From Entomortierella parvispora (Eukaryota > Mortierellomycota > Mortierellomycetes > Mortierellales > Mortierellaceae), in NCBI GenBank assembly GCA_963573315.1, contig OY752143.1, forward strand, positions 1,674,001 through 1,738,000: DNA of 64,000 bases. The letters are read 5' to 3'. A program made the position numbers and the translations under genes. The notes beneath the pieces are model-generated. The model saw nothing but the letters and a program-made list of their open reading frames with translations, searched no databases and had not been told where the DNA came from. The stretch's first letter is position 1. Every line of letters begins with the position of its first letter. Below are positions 9,655 through 20,500 of this stretch, in pieces.

Positions 9655-12009
9655 AATCCGCTCATCGTTTTCGTCCTCGATACTATCGTCGCCATCATCG
9701 TCCTCGTCCATTTCCTCCCCCCCTTCCTGTCTGAGCAGTTTGAGCAGTTTCTGGACTTTATGCAGTTTCTGCACTTTGATAATACGAGACGCACTCCTGG
9801 TGGTGGGCTCAGCTAACCAAAGAGTATCTCCAGTCCATCGCACGGCACAGGTGACAACTGCACGATCCAATTGGTTAAGAAGAGACGCGGCCCTCCTCCA
9901 ATATCGTTTTCGTCGTCTCTGCCTCACCTTGGCTCGCTTGGCAGCCATCCTTTCCTTGCGTTCTTTCGCCTTCTGTCTCTTCAGCTTCCTATACCACTCC
10001 TCACTTAGAGGTCGCAAGAAAAGACGGACAAGGTAACGAACAACTGCTCTCTTCACATCGCCGTAGATGTTACCGCTCCATAAATTGTTAATGTTGGTGG
10101 CCATGGTCCGGAGCATTTCGTTCCTGGTGAACGCCATTCCTTGTGGGCACACTGCAGAGTCGTTGACGGCTATGGTCTCCTGTATGTACCTGGCTAGTGA
10201 GTCCCACACCGGGTGCTCACCGTAGCCCCGCTCGTTCTTTGCCTTCTTCAGGGGCGGTTCAGAACTCGCAGAGCTTGGGCAGAGCCTAGCTGCGAGATAT
10301 TGGAGACAGCCTTGCCCGAACACACTGCTGAGGTCGGCATCCACTTTACCATCGTCATCGCCCGTCTTGAATAGTCTTTCAAGAAAGCCGCTGGTCAGCG
10401 TGGCGACCTTGACAGTTGGATCCTTTCTAAGGCCATTATCTCGTATGGCGAAGTCGGCGGGAAGGATGTCAGAAATGTTAACATCCTGAGATGTTTCATG
10501 AAGCAAACCCCGAAAGACCTCTGTAGTTGTTTTGAAGATAGCCATCTGCAACTCTTCCATGTGATCGGAAATTTCTCTTTGCTTGCGTTCAAGGATATCT
10601 TCGATCGTTGTACCAAGGTCGTCAAAGTCGCGGAGAATTCTGCGTAGGGGAACGTCACACACACGGATGTGATCTTTTTCAGACGGAGTCTCCTGGCCCT
10701 GAGATGCGGCCTCTTCAGCTTGAGATGTGGTAACCTGAGACTGGGATGCGGTTCCCTGTACGTGGGACAAGCTACGACCGACATCACGCTCGGCTGTCTT
10801 GATCTTGTTACTAACTGCGCCTTCCCAGAACAGGCGGCACTTGTCTTGCACAAAATCGCGGTACATGGCATGTGTCCGTTCCAGGTTCATATGTTGCCTG
10901 AAGTCATTGTGTGAAATCCAACCTGGCTTTTCTTTGAGGGATATCTCCAAATTTGAGATCGCATTTTGGACGACTCCCCTCGGCAATCTTTTGAGTCCAC
11001 ATTCAGCAGAGAAAAACTCGCCGTACCCCTTTTCCAGAGCTGCGCTCTTGTCCGACTGAGCCTTTTTCTTTCCATTTGATTTGTCGAAGGCCTTGCTTAC
11101 GGCAGTATTGACCCTTCCTCGCAATGTCTCGTCACTACAACAGGAGCAAAGAAACATGAACATGTTATTATTAGGTCGAAATACACTTCAGGTAAGATGT
11201 TTGAGAGCACATACCAACTGGAAAGGAAGCTCTTCTCAGCATCCTCGGTACTGAAAGCAATTTTCTTGCGGCTTGTTGATCGTCTCTGGTCTCGATAGAT
11301 AGCCTTTCCAACAGTTTCAGGCGCTTCAGGAAGCTCAAGAACTGGCGCGATGAGATTTCGAGTTGGCTCCGTCACCGAACATGTCAAGGAGCAATATGTG
11401 CTTATGGACTGAAATGAGTCAGCGAGGTGGACAAGAACAACAGGGGATCTTGGCTCTTTGTCTGGTGCAAATACAAGAGTCCTGGCACGTGTCGACACAA
11501 CAACGATCCTAGCTTCAACAACCTGAGCTAATCTGCGTAAAAGCAGGCGTGATGGCGGGAGAGCAAAAGTGTTGCCTGCAAACTCGAAAGAGAATGATGA
11601 CTGCAAGGTTCGGTTCATTACGCGGACGACGAGATCAGAGAGCGAGTCAGGGGATGTGTCTACAATGAGACCGTATTGTTGGCGGAGGATATGCAGAGTC
11701 TTGCGGACACTTTCATTTCGAGGTAGCAAATCATCATCGTCTTGGATAAGTTTGTCCACGCGAGCCCGAAGTGACTCATCGTTCTGCTCAATCAGCTTTC
11801 GCTCATTCGCCAGCTGCATGAACTTATCGTCGTCAGTGAAAGTTATGGAGAGCTAGAAGGAACAGCGCATGAGTATGGAAGTCTACGCCATTAGCCTCAA
11901 TACCATTGTCGACCAGAAAGCAGAGGTATACCTTGTCGAGTTCCGGCATGTCATTCTCCCACATGTTCATGTCCAAAACCTCCTCAGTCTCCATGAAGTT
12001 CTCATTCAT
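6878..12009 (-). CDS. Very large TnpB/Fanzor-like RuvC nuclease protein
   Basis: Five exons in transcript order: 12009-11932, 11852-11215, 11134-9525, 9454-8905 and 8828-6878. Every junction has GT-AG signals and keeps frame, giving 1,608 residues. The C-terminus has the TnpB/Fanzor arrangement: RuvC-I Asp in GGTDPGACVLF (about D1189), RuvC-II Glu in PEYKSSQVCPFC (about E1473), a zinc ribbon (CPFC ... CVNPAC), and RuvC-III Asp in GRDTNAAVNIA (about D1529). All three catalytic acids are present. Fanzors are eukaryotic relatives of bacterial TnpB that cut DNA guided by an RNA. Upstream lie a coiled coil (about 1016-1068), an acidic tract (about 717-765), a basic stretch (about 620-652) and roughly 600 N-terminal residues I do not recognise. 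An alternative 3' splice could change the last residues (donor at 6913, stop at 6848). RNA-guided activity is inferred from family only. Confidence 0.82.
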
Positions 12010-12413
12010 GTTGAGATGGGCGCGAAGAAATGTAGAGAAAAATGTATGCGAAATAGAGGGCGACGTTTGGCAAAGAGGAAAGTAAAAAGGGGTAAAGACG
12101 CGTTCATGCCTCGAGTGAAACGTGGATAGCTAAGCCACCTCCAGCATGCTCTACCAAAAGTATTCGGATTCGGGTCAATTTAGTAATGGAAGCACAAATA
12201 TTTATCGAAAGTGACTGTCGATGGTGTAACGGTTTATCATCATGATATCTGTCGTTTTAGATTTTTTTTGGTGAAAAGCAGAATAATTTAAATATTAATT
12301 ATTGTGCCTTGCAACACTTTTGTCGACTGAATATTAATTTTAAATGAGCTTTCTCAATTATTGAGGCTGTTTAAATTATTTAATCCATCGGTGATCTGGC
12401 GTTTTGTAATCGC

Positions 12414-12445
12414 TCACTTTGTCGGAAACGTTTCCGACAAAGTGA
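12414..12445. repeat. 32-bp perfect palindrome
   Basis: The left half-arm is TCACTTTGTCGGAAAC and the right half is its exact reverse complement, centred on a CG at 12429-12430. There is no spacer, so it could form a cruciform or bind a dimeric protein. It lies about 400 bp upstream of the Fanzor-like start codon. Its function is unknown. Confidence 0.9.
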
Positions 12446-12458
12446 ATGGTCAATGTTG

Positions 12459-12470
12459 AGCTCGCGAGCT
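12459..12470. repeat. 12-bp perfect palindrome AGCTCGCGAGCT
   Basis: A second, shorter palindrome with a central CGCG begins 13 bp after the 32-bp one. On its own it could be chance. Confidence 0.6.
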
Positions 12471-12682
12471 TAAATTTCAACGGGTCCAATAGTTCAAACA
12501 CCACTCAAACGCCCTTATCCCACCAAAAACTAATCCATCTTCGAAAAAATTTAATCGGCCCATTCAGGCTCCGATAAGACAAAATCTCTGCAACGCACAA
12601 TAATAAAAAGAATTATTATAAAAGTATTACATGTAAATCTTGTAGAAAAAGTGATGATGAATGCCCTCCTGCCATTAGAGAA

Positions 12683-14294
12683 TTAGAGAGTGAGCATGAA
12701 ATAGGCCACAGCGGAAAGACCCATGGCGGCATATCCCAGGGTGTGGAGTCCACTGTGAATCATGATCGCGTCACTCTTCTTGTTCTTGGAGGATGGAGTG
12801 TCAGAAGTCTTCTTGTCCGTTTCAGCCGCGGCATTGTTATTAGGGGTCGAGACGGCCGCACCACTATCTCCACCAGCAGCAGGGGTGGATGGAGCAGTAC
12901 CATTCTTGCCGGTGGCGGCGGCTTCGGTGTCAGCCTTGCCACCCTGATAAGGTGAAGGGTCATTCAAGCACTGGGCCAAACTCATGGGCTTCAGGCCTCT
13001 GGCCATGCCGATAGGGATAATCTGCTTGGACAGGTTGATGGTCTCTGAGGTCAAGTCGTGTTCCAGCGTAATGGGGCCTCCCAATGCACCCGTCTTCTGG
13101 GACTTGACCAAAGCGAGGTTATTGAGAGCGTTGGTGAAGGTTGTCATGATCTCGGGAATCTTGACCTGATGCTGCAGCAGACGCCAGTCGTTGGTGTCCC
13201 AGCCCAGAGTCCAGATCACGGTGGTGTAACCCATTTGACGCAAAATCTCTCGGACACGGTTGTCGGTATCGCCATACGGGGGTCGGATGTATTTCATGGT
13301 CAGCCCTGTCACGTCCTTGATAATTTTTTCCGTCCATTTGACCTCTGCCACAATTTGGTAGTTGGTCAAGGTTGTCAATCCAGCGTGTGACCAAGCTAGA
13401 GTGACAGAAAAGAAAGAGAAGAGAGAGACGAAATACATATACAAACATATAATTTCGTTCGTTAGAGCGTCCTGGTCCTTGGCAATATAGGCACTTCAAA
13501 AGTGAACTAGAAAACTAGAAAATAAAAGTCGCTCGCTCTTTTTCTTTGTTATCCCTCTCGCAAAACTTACTGTGCATGGCAATGTGATGACCCTGAGCAA
13601 CTTCCTCTTTCAAGATATCTGGATACTCCAAGACGCGACTTCCAACAATAAAGAACGTGGCAGTGAGCTTCTTGGACTTGAGATGGCTCATCAAACCGCG
13701 TGTCTCCTCGCTTGGGCCATCATCATACGTCAGACCCCAATGGCCTTGGTCTGGGCATGTCATGACGTCCGAATCTGTGATACATCCTTCGTCACAGGAC
13801 CACCAACAGGAAGACTTGTCGACTTTAGCTGGGCATTCTGGGAAATGAGGCGCGTCCTTCAAGCCTTTGGCCACGGGGATGTTGGGGACCTTTGACCAGT
13901 CAATCTCCTGAATCCACGCCTTGACCTGAGGAGAGTCCACATTGGGGATTCTGTCCTTGATTGGGTAAATCGATGCGTCCATACGGTTCTTGGCCTGCGA
14001 CGCCGGCTCTCGTTCATCTTCAACAGCTTCCTCTTTTCGGAGATAGTCAGGTCGGGACCATTGGACCACACCATGAAAGTCGCGAGGACTCGAGAGAAGC
14101 TCCATGGACTCCTCCAAAGTTGGAGTCGTTCCCGCCACGATGGTGGACTCGTGCGATTGGCTGGATTTCTTGTAGGTGGCTGCTCCGGCGACGGCGCGGA
14201 AAAGGACCGGGGTTGTCAACGCCAGAACCGCTAAAAGCATGATATGGCGACGCAGCTGCGACCTTTTGGTCGATGAGGAAGTGGAGAACTGCAT
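12683..14294 (-). CDS. GPI-anchored chitin deacetylase (carbohydrate esterase family 4)
   Basis: Two exons, 14294-13571 and 13395-12683, joined through a GTAAGT donor (478 residues). A hydrophobic N-terminal signal (HIMLLAVLALTTPVLF) is followed by a pre-domain and the NodB domain. Motif 1 is TYDDGPS. Motif 2, MHTWSHAGL, is completed exactly by the splice. Motif 3 is RPPYGDTDNRVR, motif 4 WTLGWDTNDW and motif 5 ITLEHDL. The two aspartates and the metal-binding His-x-x-x-His pair are present, so the enzyme should be active. It would remove acetyl groups from chitin to make chitosan in the wall. The C-terminus has a Ser/Thr/Ala-rich linker and a hydrophobic end (AAMGLSAVAYFMLTL), typical of GPI attachment. 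The precise substrate cannot be read from sequence. Confidence 0.93.
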
Positions 14295-15280
14295 CTCGGT
14301 GAGAAGAAAAGTTGAATATGAATGTTGTTTTTTAAATACAAGACAAGAAAAGGATCAGTGAGTAAAGAAGTAAAGAGAGAGGGAAAGGGAGCAGAGCAAG
14401 GAAGGGAAGGTATTTATATGAATTCAAGGAAGGGTTACCTGGCCCTTTTTTGACGTTGGTTTGGTCGTCTGGTCGAGGAACCAATCTACGCTCCAAAAGC
14501 CGAGCAACGGGCAGCGTAAAACTGGACCGATTTGCAACCAAGATGGGAATCGTCCGTTGAAACAATCGCGATCAATTCCGAATTCCCCGAGGATCGTGGA
14601 ACCACGGACCCAGAAGCAAACTACGGCAGCAGTGACCAACACTTCCTACAAGATGAGTCGCGTGGTACATAGACAGGTTATCCCCGTCCAACCAAGCGAC
14701 CAACGTTTCCTTTTATTGTGACAGGCCAAAGGGTTATTAATTTGTATATTTTTTGGTTTTCTAGTAGTAACAAGAGGATGGGTATGTACATAGCATGGTC
14801 AAGAACAGAACGCAGACTGGGCAAAGAAGACAGACAGAAACAGAGAAACAGGAAGGAAGTGGACTGTGCGCGAAGTCCAAAGATACACATTTGAAACACA
14901 GCCAAAGACAGCGGGTGGGTCTGTTCCTGAGAATGAACAAGCGGTAGAAAGAGAGCACTGGAGACAGGAGGGGGAAAGCTGTATCCCAATTTACTCTCAC
15001 GGTGTCTCCCCTGAGGAGTCAAGTGGAGAAAGAAGGGATGCAGGAAAACAAAAGAACAAGAATGAAGAAAAGAGAATAGTAGCACAGCATCATTGTACGG
15101 CTTCCCGGGACAATGAATAAACAGCGTTCAGATCAGACTCGGAACTCAAAAGAGCTCATTCATCTTTGGTTTGGGGCTTCAGCTCTTGTTCCCGCGCTGG
15201 CTTGGGCCGAGTTTTTTTTGGGCCGTAGTTGTGGGGGAGCGCGTGAGGGCTTTGAAAGGTCGGGGGATTCGAAGGACACG
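14295..15280. other. Intergenic region, no gene seen
   Basis: This is the upstream region of the deacetylase (purine-rich on the plus strand near 14340-14410) and the 3' side of the ECL1-like gene. The pieces from 14760 to 15120 are A/G-rich. Small open frames here do not resemble proteins. Confidence 0.5.
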
Positions 15281-16097
15281 TTACTGACTTGCTGCAGGGT
15301 AGTTGTCTGATGATTTTTTTTGGTTTTGATTGTTGTTGTGGGGTTGTTGAGTTACTGGTGTTGATGTTGTGACAGCCATCACCACTCGGTAGCATTCGGA
15401 TGCATGGAGAAGCGGGGCGGCAAAGTGACAATTGGCCGACTTGGCTTCCAACCAGTACGCCCACCCGCCGGTTTTTCTCTTGATGCTACCAAAGTTTCGA
15501 TCCAGCTGAACGAATCTGATTCTACCTCTGCTGGTCTTGAATTGGTCCCGAAGGTGAATTTGGTCGGAGCGCATTCAGAGTTGCGTAAAACAGAGGGTAC
15601 TGTGGTGCAGACGATCCCTGCCCTAGCCCTGGCCCCGCTGCCGGGTGGGCTGTTGGTGGCGTCAGACCGTGAGACTGGGAGCTATGATGGTGTGATGGCA
15701 TCATGGGCGCACTAAAATGAGCCGAGCTTAGCAGGGACGAACTCTGGTTGGGATTGGCGGTACAATGCGCATAGATATTGGGTATGCTCGTCCTTTGCTT
15801 GCGGACGAGAGGCAGCACCATGGGATAACTATCTTCGTTGAACGAGGAGGAGCACGAGGACGGCGAATGGACGCCGAGGATATTGTTGCCGGGATGGCAG
15901 ATATGGTTGTTATTATTATTGCTGTTGCTCATAGTGTTGAAATAGGACGACTCTGTTGAGCTTGCTGAAGATGAGGCGGATGAAGACGCGGATGAGGAGG
16001 CCATGAGGTCTGCATTACGGCATTCCTCGGAGCAATAGGTTGCACCGTTGGTCTTCTTGTCACAGACCAGGCACCAGTCGCAGTCGATGCCGTCCAT
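15281..16097 (-). CDS. ECL1-like life-span regulatory zinc protein
   Basis: The start at 16097 gives MDGIDCDWCLVCDKKTNGAT followed by YCSEECRNAD. This short Cys-rich motif (CxxC ... CxxxC) is characteristic of fungal ECL1/2/3 proteins, small proteins that extend chronological life span when overexpressed in fission yeast. A Ser/Asn-rich middle follows. The first frame stops at 15522, but an AG|GTAGAA donor precedes the stop. Two acceptors (near 15475 and 15483) lead in frame into a C-terminal segment with PLLHASECYRVVM that stops at 15281. The intron would be only about 40-50 bp, so the 3' end is tentative. Another acceptor gives a different frame stopping at 15156. Confidence 0.6.
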
Positions 16098-16697
16098 GGT
16101 GGAAGGGAGAGGGTGGGGGGGCTAGGGTGTGTGCGTGGGTAAGGGCTGCAGTGCGATGGTAACGCGGTGAGGTCAGCAGGAGAAAATAAGGACCTCGAGG
16201 AAAGGGAACTGAGCAAAGAGCGATGGACGGATGAACAGATGAACAGATGAACAGATGAACGGATGAGTGATGGATTGCAGAAGGGAAGAAGAGAAGAATG
16301 AACAAAACGAAAGGTCGCGTTTCAGTTTTCTTGGGCAGGACAAGGCAGTGCAGGAGATTTTTTTTTTTTTTTTTTTTGGCTGAGATCGAAAGGTGGAGAG
16401 TGGACGTGTGGAGAAGCCGGGGACGGAGAATAGATTCGAGAGATGGCGAAGTCCAGTATGATGGTCGAGGCAAAGATGGGCAGAGACTGCAGATGGGACG
16501 GATGAGAAGAAAGAAAAAGAAGAAAGAAGAGATACTGCGATGAGAGAGGGAGAGAAGAGGGGGAGGGAGCAGAAGAAGAAGAGGGAAGGAAGCAAGTGAA
16601 GAAAGTGAGTCAGAAGGGAAGGTCTTCTGCGTGCTTGCCTGCTTGCTTGCCTGCATGCCTGCTGGTCGTGGGGTGGGGCCATTTTTGGTCTTTATTC

Positions 16698-16723
16698 TGT
16701 GTGTGTGTGTGTGTGTGTGTGTG
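16698..16723. repeat. (TG)n dinucleotide microsatellite
   Basis: About 13 uninterrupted TG units, followed by degenerate GTGTGA units. Confidence 0.9.
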
Positions 16724-16845
16724 GGTGTGAATGTGTGTGGATGTGCTCTCTTCCTTCTCCCCTTCGCGTTTCTGACTGCAAGAGCGAGGGGGGACCTCCA
16801 GGGCTGATGGCGCAATCTCTTTTCTGGAGGGGGGCAACCAGACAG

Positions 16846-16846
16846 C

Positions 16847-16927
<81 letters not shown>

Positions 16928-17005
16928 GGTCTGTCTGTCTGTCTGTCTCTCTGTCTGTCTGTCTGCCTGCCTGTCTGCCTGTCTGTCTGCCTGTCTGTAT
17001 GCCTT
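16846..17005. repeat. (TCTG)n tetranucleotide array
   Basis: The array is perfect for about 80 bp (16846-16928). It then continues with interruptions (GGTC, CTCT, CTGC) to about 17005. The complementary strand reads as a Thr-Asp-Arg-Gln repeat, an artefact of the array. Confidence 0.9.
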
Positions 17006-17517
17006 CTTGTCTGCCTGTGTCTGTTCTGCAAGGATCCATCCCGCCTGCTGAGGCTGGACAGACGGACCGGTCTTCTCGATAACTCCCATGTCTGCATTTG
17101 CATTTGGGGCTGGGAGGGGCTGCATGCAGCGCTCGTCGCACAAGAAGAGAGGAACACGTTGCGAAGGTTCTTCGTTCCTTCTTCTTTCCTTCTCAATCCG
17201 GTGCTGCTCCACCTCTGTCCTGCCCTGTCCTGTCCTGCCCTGCCCTGCCCTGCTGTGTCCTGTCATTTCCTGTCCCATCCACAAGATTATGACGATCACT
17301 TTTATCCCATCCTCGTCTGCGATTCCATGCTATGCCTCGGGCCTCAAAGCGATCAAGGGGCTACGGCAGTTTGGGCAACAGTGACCCACTCAAGTCATCC
17401 TCATCCCCTCTTTTTTCTCTCTCTTGAATCAGGGGCGTGTGTTTTCTGCATCTGATCTGATATGTAATGGACAGAATTGCCGCCAATTTATTCGTTATCG
17501 CTTTTTTTTTACATTTT

Positions 17518-20500
17518 TCACATCAATAGGTCAAAGCCAGAGTCGCGCCGCGCTGCATCCACCACAGGCACCTTGTTGCCATGTTGGTCAACCGTGAACT
17601 CTTGCTGTGGATCGTGTGTAATTCCGTGCTTCTTGCCCTTCTTCTTGGTCCTGTTGCCCTTCTTGCCGATCACCCGCTGCGACTCTCCGCGGCTCTGTTC
17701 AAACGAAGGGGTTGCTGTGGCCGGTGCACCTGCCCCTGCTTCCCCTGCATGGTGCAGTCGAGGTTCGCGAGCGTCATGAGGGTGAATGACATGTTGCACG
17801 AGGGAGCTCAAGGACTTCTTCTTGTCTGATGCAGGTTCATGTTGTGAAGAGTGGGAAAGTAGAGACTCATTCAAGTGTCCAACTTCCTCGCCATGAGCCG
17901 GGTCATGGTGATGGTGATGGTGGCTATGATGGGCCGCTGGCGCAACCACAAAGATATCTCTGGAGAACAAGGAATTATGTTGGTGTTGGTCCTGAACATG
18001 AGTCGCCTGGCTGTGAGGCAAAGGCTGAGGAGGGCCTGAAATCAAGACTTGACTCACGCCGATGACAGCGCCATGGTCATTCTCTTCTACGTTCAATTGA
18101 ACGGCACCACTGTAGCTCAATCCAGGCTCTGTGCTAGTATGGTGGACTGAGCACCCGTTTGACCGATGACTGGCTGCACTATCAGGACGAGAGACCGCCG
18201 GCGTATCAATGTGCAAATGCTTTGGGTCCTTTGGCTGGAGTTTCTTTTGGGCTGTCGCATGCTGCTCGACCTGACCCACAAAAAATGAAGAAGAGGATGG
18301 AGCATTCTTCTCCCCAATTTCTTGAACAAGATCTGGGTCTTCGACAATGATAAACCCGTCCTTGTCATAATGTTGGCTCCTCAAGTTGGGCTTGTACGCA
18401 TGCTCTTCAGGAATTTTTGTCACGGAATGAGATGTTGCCACCGCCAAGTTGGATTCTTTAAGATCGCTATCAGGATCGCTCTCTTGAGTCTTGTTTCCGT
18501 TGGAGGTGGCCGCCGCAAGTTTTGAAGTAGTGTTGTTCTTGGGAAGGTTCTTCTTGGTTGGTGATTGATTTTGCTTCTTGCCTGTCTTGTTACCACCAGC
18601 CTTAGGGTTTCTGTCAGCACCAGACTTTTCCTTGTTGGCACTGGAAGTTAACTTGGCTGAAGACTGGGGCGTCTGCGGATGACCGGTCGTAGTCCCCAAT
18701 TGAGTTGCTACAGGCGAGGCAGACGACTTATGGTGGACATGACTCTTGTGAGCTTGACCAGTGGCACGGACATGCACGCTGGAGGAAGCGACATGAGAGT
18801 GAACGGCAGAGTGGGCCAGAGACGAGAGTGTAGAGGGACTAGGAGTACGCGCAAGGGTGGGAACCTGGGCATTGGCTTGTGTAGGGCTGTTGCCGCGGGA
18901 GATAGCCTCGGCCGCAATTTCCTTGACCCCTTTCACGGCCTTGGAGACTGAGCTCTTAGCACCTGTGATCATCTCAGATACATTGTCGGCCACATCAGCC
19001 AGGCTGTCCGTCGCATCGCTTACAGCATGCTGAGCGGCTCCAAAGACGGTACGGCTTGCGTATGTTGCTGGAGAAGAAGCGCTACCCGACGATTTGGAAG
19101 GGGACTCCGATGCAGCCTTCTTGGGTGCGCAGATAGAAGCGTTTGATTTGCCGGCGCCTGTTTGCGCAGGTTGACCCTTGAATGATTGAGTGGAAACATG
19201 ACTGAGGCTATCAGACTGATTCTCGTCATCATCTTGTTCATTTTCTTCGGGCTCCTCGTGGCCGGCAATGTTCTCGGTAAAGTTATCCACGATGTCTTCA
19301 ATCGTATGCTTCGCGCTATCATAGTTCTCGTAACCGACATCAGCCACCTTGGCGACAATTGCACCAGCAGCAACTTTGGCCTGATGAAGAATGGATGGAG
19401 CCGAGCCAAAAATACTACTTCCGCCTGCCCTCTTAGAATCATCGTCTTCTTCGCTATCGTCAGAGTCCTCGTCTGCCTCTTCTTCACTCACACGGTCCCC
19501 ATCCTTATTCTTGTAGACATAGTCGTCATGATCCAGAGTAGGAGACGCCTTTATCTTTGATGGACCATGATCCTTGTTCCTGGATTTGGAGGAGGAAGAA
19601 AATGTAGCACCCTTAAGGTTCTTGGCAACACTCTCTTCAGTCTTGTGTGCCTTAGCAAGGGCCGAGTCTAGAACGGACTTGGCGTCATGACCTGCCTTCC
19701 GTGCAGTTGTCTCCGCCTTGGTCGCTACGGATTTCAAGGTCTTTGCGACATGATCTTCCTTCTTATGGGCAGTGGCAAGGGCATTGTCCATGGTGGTCTT
19801 TGCTGCTTTGCTCGACTTTGTCGCCGCCCTCTTAGATTCCTGTTCTAATTTCTCAGAAGCTTCACGAGCACCTTGAATTGCTGCCTCAACAGTACCTCTT
19901 CCAATTTCGACAGCGGTCCCGATCATCTGTTCGGCCTGGCGAACTGGAGTGACCACATTCTGGACAATCGCGTTCTTGGCAGCACCCACAACAGAGTCGA
20001 CGTTGGCTCTGGCTTGATGGACAGCTCCTTGAGCGGCCTGGCTTGCACGGTGCACCGCCGCGTCCTTCGCCTGATAGGCGGACCCAATGGCGCCATCAAC
20101 GGATTTCCTGGCACCCTGGGCAACACTCTTAGCAGCCGACTCAGCCTGTTTGACGGTTTCTTGCGCGCCAAGGACGACAGCATCCTTGGTCTTTTGAGCT
20201 ACTCCTACAGCTGACCCAAGAGTCTCTTTGGCCTTTTGGGCGGCTCCAACAGCAGATCCAATGGTTTCTTTGGCCTTCGCCACCGCGCTTTCTGCGGCCT
20301 CTCGAGCATCGTGTGCAGACTTGTGAATGCTCCTGGCGGCAGCATCCGTGGACTGTTGAGCTGCATTGAAGACAGCTGTCTCTGCGTCATGAACAGCCTT
20401 GGGGACAGCTTGGACAGCGCCGGACACGGTCCCTTCAATAGAACTAACAGTGCTTTGGACGGCAGTTACGGTATTCTTCTTGGCTTTTTGAGCGGACTCG

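Larger units (their letters stand above)
12010..12682. other. AT-rich spacer between the Fanzor-like gene and the chitin deacetylase
   Basis: No gene is seen. The first half is the probable promoter of the Fanzor-like gene. The middle (12240-12410) is AT-rich with many ATTAATT and TTAAAT motifs. Two perfect palindromes lie side by side at 12414-12445 and 12459-12470. The right end is the presumed 3' untranslated region of the deacetylase gene. Confidence 0.6.
16098..17517. other. Microsatellite-rich intergenic region
   Basis: No gene is seen. The stretch contains a 20-bp poly-T at 16358-16377, tandem ACAGATGA units near 16235-16260, a (TG)n run at 16698-16723, the long (TCTG)n array, and a CCTGTCCTGCCC-type repeat near 17216-17275. 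Long open frames here simply translate the repeats. The left part is the upstream region of the ECL1-like gene. Confidence 0.7.

Noticed and set aside
12010-12682. Terminal inverted repeats of a transposon carrying the Fanzor-like gene
   Set aside because: By eye I found no matching inverted repeat on the far side (3.8-6.9 kb) and no target-site duplication; only the local palindromes are real.
16610-17299. Open frames encoding a Thr-Asp-Arg-Gln repeat protein
   Set aside because: They translate the (TCTG)n array on the minus strand; all frames are open because the repeat lacks stop codons.
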